Shown piece by piece: positions 18,889 through 24,292 of a DNA stretch of 24,292 nt. Every line of letters starts with the position of its first letter. Positions within the stretch are counted from its first letter, which is position 1. The stretch is from positions 1 through 24,292 of the IMG/VR virus record IMGVR_UViG_3300022934_000178; one strand, given 5' to 3'. Source of the stretch: a virus. Both the position numbers and the translations under genes were made by a program. The notes under the pieces were generated by a model, which saw only the letters and a program-made list of their open reading frames with translations, was not told the DNA's origin and did no database searches.

Positions 18889-19506
18889 ATGGCAGCAGGT
18901 GATACTAGCCTATCTATATGCTCTGATGCACTTATTATCCTGGGAGCTCAACCGATATCATCCTTCACAGAAGGGTCTGATGCTGCGCAGGCTTGCGACC
19001 GCCTTTATCCCGATCTTCGGGATTCTTTGCTTTCTAGGTATCCGTGGTCTTGGAGCTATAAAAAAGTACAATTAGCGCGTCTAGCAACATCTCCGGTTAC
19101 TGAATGGAATTATGCCTATCAGTTACCAGGTGATATTATTTCTGGTGTTCGAGCGCTTTTTAATACCGCTGATACATTTGGTATGCCTCTCCGATATGGC
19201 TGGGAGCTCTACGGCGATCAGGTCTATACCAATGAGGAAAATGTCTACATCGATTATCAGGCAACGGTGAGTGAGTCCAAGATGCCATATTATTTTGTGC
19301 ATCTGCTTAGGACGGCTATGGCCGGTGAGCTTGGTATGATTATCACAGATCAGATAAGCAAAGCTGATTACTATCGTTCATTGGCTTTTGGCACTCCTGG
19401 TGAAAATGGCCGAGGCGGTTTGTTTCGTGAAGCCATGAACATCGACAGTCGTGGCCAGCCATCGCACGTTATCGAGGATTATTCGCTTATAGACGTAAGA
19501 GGATAA
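18889..19506 (+). CDS. Tail tubular protein A (T7 gp11-like)
   Basis: A 205-aa protein forming the ring between portal and nozzle. Family marks: ICSDALIILGAQPISSFTEGSDAAQAC, then DRLYPDLRDSLLSRYPWSW and YQLPGDIISGVRALF (given as separate blocks), and ADYYRSLAF near the C-terminus. It is followed two bases later by the tail tubular protein B gene, the invariant partner order in podoviruses. The ribosome binding site is GGGGG at 18879-18883, possibly controlled by the hairpins just upstream. Confidence 0.9.
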   Translation: MAAGDTSLSICSDALIILGAQPISSFTEGSDAAQACDRLYPDLRDSLLSRYPWSWSYKKVQLARLATSPVTEWNYAYQLPGDIISGVRALFNTADTFGMPLRYGWELYGDQVYTNEENVYIDYQATVSESKMPYYFVHLLRTAMAGELGMIITDQISKADYYRSLAFGTPGENGRGGLFREAMNIDSRGQPSHVIEDYSLIDVRG

Positions 19507-19507
19507 C

Positions 19508-21703
19508 ATGACGCGGATTGTTCAGTTTCAAACCAACTTTTCAGTCGGAGAGCTGGATCCGCTTCTCAAGGCGCGTACTGATCTCGAGCAATATCAGAAC
19601 GCACTAGAGACTGCGACGAATGTATATGTCCAGCCTCAAGGCGGTGTAAGGCGCAGAGATGGTCTAAGATTTATCCATAATTTTGGTACGTCTTTTACAG
19701 ACTTTAAAATAATTCCATTCGAGTTCAATACGACCGATAGCTATACGTTGGTTTTTGTTGATTTGCGTATGTACATTTTTAAAGACGGTGTGCTGCAAAC
19801 AAACATAAATGGTAGCGGTAATGTCTATGCCACAACTACAATAACGGCAGCGATGCTCGATGAGCTTAATTATACGCAAGCTGTTGATACTCTTATCCTG
19901 GTGCATGAGGATCTTGAGCCGCAAAGAATTATAAGGAATAGCGATACAAGCTGGACGATTGGCGCTCTGCCTATAAGTTTTATTCCGCAGTATGCCTATG
20001 CTATAGATACACATGAACCGCAGTTCACGATTACGCCATCTGCTGTTACTGGAAACATAACGATTACAGCTTCTGCCGCAACAACAGACACTGGAACGGC
20101 TCAAGCTGGAAGCTCTGCTTCAATAACTCTTAAAGCTGCTTCGAGCTTTACCGCGGATGATGAACCCAATGGTATGTTCATACATATAACAGCTGGAACC
20201 GGAGCGGGACAAACGCGGCATGTCGAAGACTATGTTGCGTCATCGAAGGTTCTTACGGTCTATCCTGATTGGGATACGGCCCCAGATAACACATCTCAAT
20301 ATACAATAAATCCGTTCGAGCCGGCAGCTGTGGGCGAATACCTAAATGTATTAAATGGTTTTGGTCGTGCTCGATATACAGAATACGTTAGCCATACAGA
20401 GATGAAGGCGTATGTCGAAATAGACTTTTTTGATACATCTGACATTCTTGCTGGTGAGTGGGAAAGTGAGCATGGGTACGAGGACACCTGGTCAGACACC
20501 AGAGGCTGGCCTCGATCAGCAACCTTCCATGAAGGGCGTTTATATTTTGGTGGGGCTAAATCCAGGCCGAATACGGTTTGGGGTTCGAGGGTTATTGATT
20601 TCTTTAACTTCAATCCTGGATCTGCATTGGATGATGATTCAGTGGAAGCAACAATCAATACCAATCAGCTGAATGTTATTACTCATATGTTTAGCGGCCC
20701 CGAGCTTCAGATTTTTACTTCTGGTGGCGAGTTTGTTGTTTCTCAGGGTCCGAATGATCCGATTACACCTTCTAGTTTTTTGGTGAAGCCACAAACTAGA
20801 TTGGGCAGCAAACCTGGCGTTCCCATCGATGACTTGAATGGCGCCACGATTTTTGTGCAGCGGCAAGGTAAATCGCTTGTTAGCTTTCAGTTTTCAGACG
20901 CTACAGCATCATATAACACGCAGATGCTGTCTGTTCTTAGTTCGCATTTAATTAAAGACCCTGTTGATTTAGCGGTTCGACGCGCAACGTCGACAGATGA
21001 AACCGATAGAATGTTCATCGTAAATAGCGATGGAACGATGACGGTTTACTCTATACTTGCCACACAAAATGTTATTGCGCCCAGTGCATTTACAACTGAT
21101 GGAGAATTTATAGCGATCGGATGCGAGATTGATTCGATCTATGTAATTGTAAAACGTGTAGTAGAGGGTCAAACTCGGTATTATTTAGAGAAATTTGATT
21201 CAGATTTACAACTTGATAGCGCTTTAAGTGGTGGGGCGGCGTCAAGTGTTTATGTGGTTCATTTACACGATGAAACAGTTAAAATTATTCGAGATGGTAT
21301 AATCGAGGCGGATCAAGAAGTTACGCATTTTTTTAGTAATGTTTCTTTTGATACACCAGCAACAACGTCTTATCAAATCGGGCTGAATTACGACGTAACC
21401 CTCAAAACCATGCCTGCCGAGCCAAGATTGGCTCAGGGTACATTGTTAGGCACAAAAAAGCGGATCCTCCAGGTGGATGCCGTCGTGTACGAAACGCAAA
21501 ACATGACGATCAATGGAAAAGAAATTGCGTTCCGACAATTTGGTGAAGGTGTTCTTGATACTGCTGTTGAAGAATTTACAGGAACCAAGACAGTCAGCGG
21601 ACTCTTAGGTTTTACTAACACCGGTCAAATTACGATTAGCCAAACCGCGCCATTAAAAATGACGTTACTTGGTATCGAATATCGTATGTCAGTGGGGAAT
21701 TGA
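19508..21703 (+). CDS. Tail tubular protein B / nozzle (T7 gp12-like)
   Basis: A 731-aa protein. The N-terminus (QFQTNFSVGELDPLLKARTD, then ALETATNVYVQPQGGVRRRDGL) is highly typical of podovirus nozzle/stabilisation proteins, followed by beta-propeller-like segments (HEGRLYFGGAKSRPNTVWGS and FTSGGEFVVSQGPNDPITPSS). It forms the tail nozzle to which fibres attach. Length is near that of T7 gp12. AGAGGA precedes the ATG. It is followed by internal virion protein genes as in T7. Confidence 0.92.
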   Translation: MTRIVQFQTNFSVGELDPLLKARTDLEQYQNALETATNVYVQPQGGVRRRDGLRFIHNFGTSFTDFKIIPFEFNTTDSYTLVFVDLRMYIFKDGVLQTNINGSGNVYATTTITAAMLDELNYTQAVDTLILVHEDLEPQRIIRNSDTSWTIGALPISFIPQYAYAIDTHEPQFTITPSAVTGNITITASAATTDTGTAQAGSSASITLKAASSFTADDEPNGMFIHITAGTGAGQTRHVEDYVASSKVLTVYPDWDTAPDNTSQYTINPFEPAAVGEYLNVLNGFGRARYTEYVSHTEMKAYVEIDFFDTSDILAGEWESEHGYEDTWSDTRGWPRSATFHEGRLYFGGAKSRPNTVWGSRVIDFFNFNPGSALDDDSVEATINTNQLNVITHMFSGPELQIFTSGGEFVVSQGPNDPITPSSFLVKPQTRLGSKPGVPIDDLNGATIFVQRQGKSLVSFQFSDATASYNTQMLSVLSSHLIKDPVDLAVRRATSTDETDRMFIVNSDGTMTVYSILATQNVIAPSAFTTDGEFIAIGCEIDSIYVIVKRVVEGQTRYYLEKFDSDLQLDSALSGGAASSVYVVHLHDETVKIIRDGIIEADQEVTHFFSNVSFDTPATTSYQIGLNYDVTLKTMPAEPRLAQGTLLGTKKRILQVDAVVYETQNMTINGKEIAFRQFGEGVLDTAVEEFTGTKTVSGLLGFTNTGQITISQTAPLKMTLLGIEYRMSVGN

Positions 21704-21704
21704 T

Positions 21705-22211
21705 ATGTCAGCAGCAATATCATTAGTTGCAATGACCGCCGTGTCTGCTGCTGGTCAGCTTTATTCTGGCCGGCAACAGCAAAAAGCATATAACGCTCAA
21801 GCAGCCCAGGCGCGTATTCAAGGTCGCAGTCAAGCAATCGCTTACAAACAGCAAGCGGCTGATGTTCTTCGTCGGATAAATGAAACAAATGCGGCAATCA
21901 TAACTGGAGCTGCGGCTGGCAATATCGATCCATCATCCGGATCTGCTCAGGCATTACAGAATAGATCTATGAAAGAAGGCATCCGCGAATATAACACCTC
22001 GCTTGATAACTCTCAGATGGCTTTGGGAATGGCTGATTATCAGTCCAAAATCTATAAAGATGCTGGCCGTACCGCTATGGCAACAGCTTATATAAATGCT
22101 GCTGGAACTATTTATGGTGGATATCAACGAAGTCAGCAAACTGGTTTCCCAGCTCTTAGTTTAAGTGGCGGCATGGGTAACTATGGCGGCGGCATGGCAG
22201 CTTGGACGTGA
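21705..22211 (+). CDS. Internal virion protein (T7 gp14-like)
   Basis: A 168-aa protein. A hydrophobic N-terminal helix (ISLVAMTAVSAAGQLYSG) is followed by a long Gln/Ala-rich helical region with the QQ-A-AQAR, then AADVLRRINETNA and GNIDPSSGSAQAL blocks typical of gp14-like internal virion protein B. In T7 this protein is ejected into the outer membrane to begin the DNA channel. ATG 21705 is preferred to the TTG at 21669, which lies inside the nozzle gene. The C-terminal glycine-rich end (SGGMGNYGGGMAAW) is flexible. Neighbours on both sides fit. Confidence 0.8.
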   Translation: MSAAISLVAMTAVSAAGQLYSGRQQQKAYNAQAAQARIQGRSQAIAYKQQAADVLRRINETNAAIITGAAAGNIDPSSGSAQALQNRSMKEGIREYNTSLDNSQMALGMADYQSKIYKDAGRTAMATAYINAAGTIYGGYQRSQQTGFPALSLSGGMGNYGGGMAAWT

Positions 22212-22218
22212 GGTAAAA

Positions 22219-24292
22219 ATGGCTAGACTTCCTACATATCAACGTCTTGGCGTTAGATCTGCACAGCCTGCAAATGTTGATTTTGCAAATTTTCGTGAAA
22301 ATGTTCGATTTGGTCAAACGATTAGCCAGACCGTCGATCAAATGTCTGATTTCTTGTATCGGGAACAGATCAAAAAAGACGAGCAACAGGCTGGTGAAAT
22401 AGTTCGAGAAATGGGTGCGCAGCCAGTTCTAGGCAAATTGCGTGCAGCTGGAGGGCCAACAACAGCCGGTGAGCGCAAAGCATATGAGATTGCTAATCGA
22501 ATTGCATCTTCAGAAATTGAAACTGATGCAATGCTCGAGATCGATCGTATTGTTACTGAAGGCCAAAATAGTGAAACACCGTTAGCAGAAATACAAACAC
22601 GTCTAACCGATGTTGTTGACGGCTTTCCCGCTGCTTTGTCGGACCTGGATCCAGAGGTTGCCGGCGTTCTACAGACCAAACTAGGGTCGCACGCAGCTAC
22701 TGCTGGTTTTAGATATTCTAATTATTGGAGCAAAAAGCTCGAAGACGATGCTAGAGGTCGTGCGATAATTGGCATCGATCAGCGTCAAAAAGAAATATTT
22801 AGAAATGCTTCAAGCATAGCTGATCCAAACATGCGATCAGTCGCGGTTTCTATCGGTTTAGAAAACCTTGCTACTTACATGCGAGACAATGGCAGCGATG
22901 AAGCTGCAATTAGCAAGATAGTTATTCACACCACAGAACAATCAGTTATTGATGGAACAATCGCAGATTTTCAGCGCCTTGGTAATCTTAAAGATCAAGA
23001 AGCGTTCCTTGCGGATCTTACGAAGAATCCTCCAAAAGAATTGGGTGTTGAAAAAACACGGAGCCTAGTTCGATCTCTTAATGCAGAAACAAACAATGCT
23101 CGATCGTTTTTAAAAGGCGAAGGCCGCGATTTGGTAAGAGATATTGGTGATCTTCAACAGATCCTTGAAAAAGGCGGAGATCCTGGGGAAGCTCAAATAA
23201 TTCAAATGGCTCAACGTATTTTGCAACTGCCAGAAGAATATCGAGGGCCGGCAGAAGATAAGTTAAATGAGTTCTATCAAATACGAACGCAAATGGTTGG
23301 GTTTCGTAAGATGGGGCCAGTCGAGCTCGATCTTGCAATAAAAGAGATGTCTGATGGTATTCCTGGTGCTGGAGCAAAGGGATTAGATACCAAGGTTGAG
23401 GTCGCAATCCTTAACAGCGCTCAAGCTCTTTATAATAATATGGTGAGAGGACTCGAAGAAGATCCTGTCTCTTATGCTGTTCGAGCTGGCCAAATTGATT
23501 TCAAACCGGTTTTATTGCCGGCTATGAATGAGCCTGGTCGAGTTACAGAAGAACAGGCATCTGCATCGTGGTTGGATCGCATCCAAGCAGCAAGACGTGT
23601 TCAAAGAATATATGGCGGTCCTCTCAAATTATTAACGAATCAAGAAATTTCTGTTCTTAGCAATATCCTCGAAGAAGGCGATCGCGGAGCTCGTCTGAAT
23701 CTTTTGCAAGAAATTAACAGATATGCTGGAAGTCTTGCTCCAGACATATTGGAACAAGTTTCAAAGCAATCAGATCAAATGGCCCATGTTGGCGGTTTGC
23801 TTTCTTTAGGTGCGCAAGATGCGGCCAATTTTGCTCTTGCTGGTTTTGATCTCCTCAAACAAGGGAATAAGCCGCCAGGAATAAACTCTGATGAAGCAAA
23901 AAGTTTTTATATGAGCGAAGTTGGCCAGGCTTTGTTGTTTCAATCTCAGGCGTTGGCCACGGGGCGTAAGGTTGTCGAGGCTATTTATACAAAAAAGGCT
24001 TTTGATAAAGGCGTCGAGGAGTTTGATGGTCGCTTATACAATGAAGCTATAAATGAGGCGTTTGGCCGTAACCCATACACAGGGAACGGTGGTTTTGATG
24101 AGATACGCGATCAAAAAATATTGTTGCCGTCAGCTCTTAATAAAAACGATCTTAACAAGATGCTCGATAAAATAACGATTGATGAATTGCAAGAAAACAC
24201 AGGATTGATTGATATCGATCCAAAAATCGTCAAACAGATAAATGACGATAATGATATTTTCCCCGTCCTATTAGATGAAGGACGTTACTATT
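22219..24292 (+). CDS. Large internal virion protein (3' partial)
   Basis: The frame is open from ATG 22219 to the right edge without a stop, giving 691 residues. The sequence begins MARLPTYQRLGVRSAQPANV and is thereafter mainly helical and charged (for example DQMSDFLYREQIKKDEQQAG). It has the look of gp15-type internal core proteins, which follow gp14 and form the ejected channel. No lysozyme or transglycosylase motif (such as a Glu-Ser motif) was recognised in the visible part; such a domain would be in the next gene or beyond the edge. GAGG overlaps the previous stop and serves as ribosome binding site. Confidence 0.75.
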   Translation, partial: MARLPTYQRLGVRSAQPANVDFANFRENVRFGQTISQTVDQMSDFLYREQIKKDEQQAGEIVREMGAQPVLGKLRAAGGPTTAGERKAYEIANRIASSEIETDAMLEIDRIVTEGQNSETPLAEIQTRLTDVVDGFPAALSDLDPEVAGVLQTKLGSHAATAGFRYSNYWSKKLEDDARGRAIIGIDQRQKEIFRNASSIADPNMRSVAVSIGLENLATYMRDNGSDEAAISKIVIHTTEQSVIDGTIADFQRLGNLKDQEAFLADLTKNPPKELGVEKTRSLVRSLNAETNNARSFLKGEGRDLVRDIGDLQQILEKGGDPGEAQIIQMAQRILQLPEEYRGPAEDKLNEFYQIRTQMVGFRKMGPVELDLAIKEMSDGIPGAGAKGLDTKVEVAILNSAQALYNNMVRGLEEDPVSYAVRAGQIDFKPVLLPAMNEPGRVTEEQASASWLDRIQAARRVQRIYGGPLKLLTNQEISVLSNILEEGDRGARLNLLQEINRYAGSLAPDILEQVSKQSDQMAHVGGLLSLGAQDAANFALAGFDLLKQGNKPPGINSDEAKSFYMSEVGQALLFQSQALATGRKVVEAIYTKKAFDKGVEEFDGRLYNEAINEAFGRNPYTGNGGFDEIRDQKILLPSALNKNDLNKMLDKITIDELQENTGLIDIDPKIVKQINDDNDIFPVLLDEGRYY

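Noticed and set aside
1-24292. Integration (att) sites or insertion sequences
   Set aside because: No transposase, no terminal inverted repeats and no tRNA fragment could be recognised by eye.

Overview
The window is part of a tailed-phage (podovirus) genome or prophage infecting a Gram-negative bacterium. The evidence is a T7/BPP-1-like head-tail connector portal, a Bbp19-like protein, a scaffold, a Bbp17-like capsid, two tail tubular proteins and internal virion proteins in canonical order, plus a holin/GH24 endolysin lysis block. Gene density is very high, with ATGA, TAATG, GTGA and TTGA junctions almost everywhere. No phage DNA or RNA polymerase, reverse transcriptase, tRNA or CRISPR is visible. 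The host cannot be fixed from sequence alone; a marine or alphaproteobacterial host is only an impression.

Layout. (1) 1-1504, rightward: end of a tail-fibre gene with a LamG/jellyroll domain (cut by the left edge), a small fibre-module protein and a candidate fibre-assembly protein. (2) 1507-3549, rightward: lysis block of five consecutive small membrane proteins, an endolysin and a small basic protein. (3) 3546-8910, leftward early operon. From its promoter it carries small hypothetical genes, a papain/C39-like cysteine peptidase, a serine recombinase with a co-translated 59-aa membrane protein, a winged-helix protein, a YqaJ-type exonuclease, a RecT annealing protein, a LexA-type HTH protein and a hypothetical protein. 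(4) 8911-9030: divergent control region with a good leftward sigma70-type promoter. (5) 9031-11260, rightward replication block: RHH regulator, two tiny proteins, RusA resolvase, winged-helix replication initiator carrying an apparent origin inside its own gene, and an SSB-like small protein. (6) 11266-24292, rightward morphogenesis: terminase, GNAT protein, small basic proteins, portal, Bbp19, scaffold, capsid, tail tube, and internal virion proteins running off the right edge.

Most notable: three 19-bp dyads (TGCAAC-N7-GTTGCA) inside the initiator gene, two of them in different reading frames, followed by an AT-rich stretch with three TAACGRR-type repeats. This looks like a lambda-type origin of replication. 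Other points to check are a promoter plus structured leader with a possible 40-codon leader ORF ahead of the capsid gene, an alternating purine-pyrimidine (Z-DNA-prone) tract between the initiator and the SSB-like gene, and shared Glu-Pro repeats in the RecT and exonuclease partners.

How it fits together: the leftward operon would supply host take-over and recombination functions, and the rightward operon replication, packaging, assembly and lysis. The left-edge fibre genes are what would be expected to follow the right-edge virion genes in a circular map, so the two edges probably lie near one another in the genome. This is inference.
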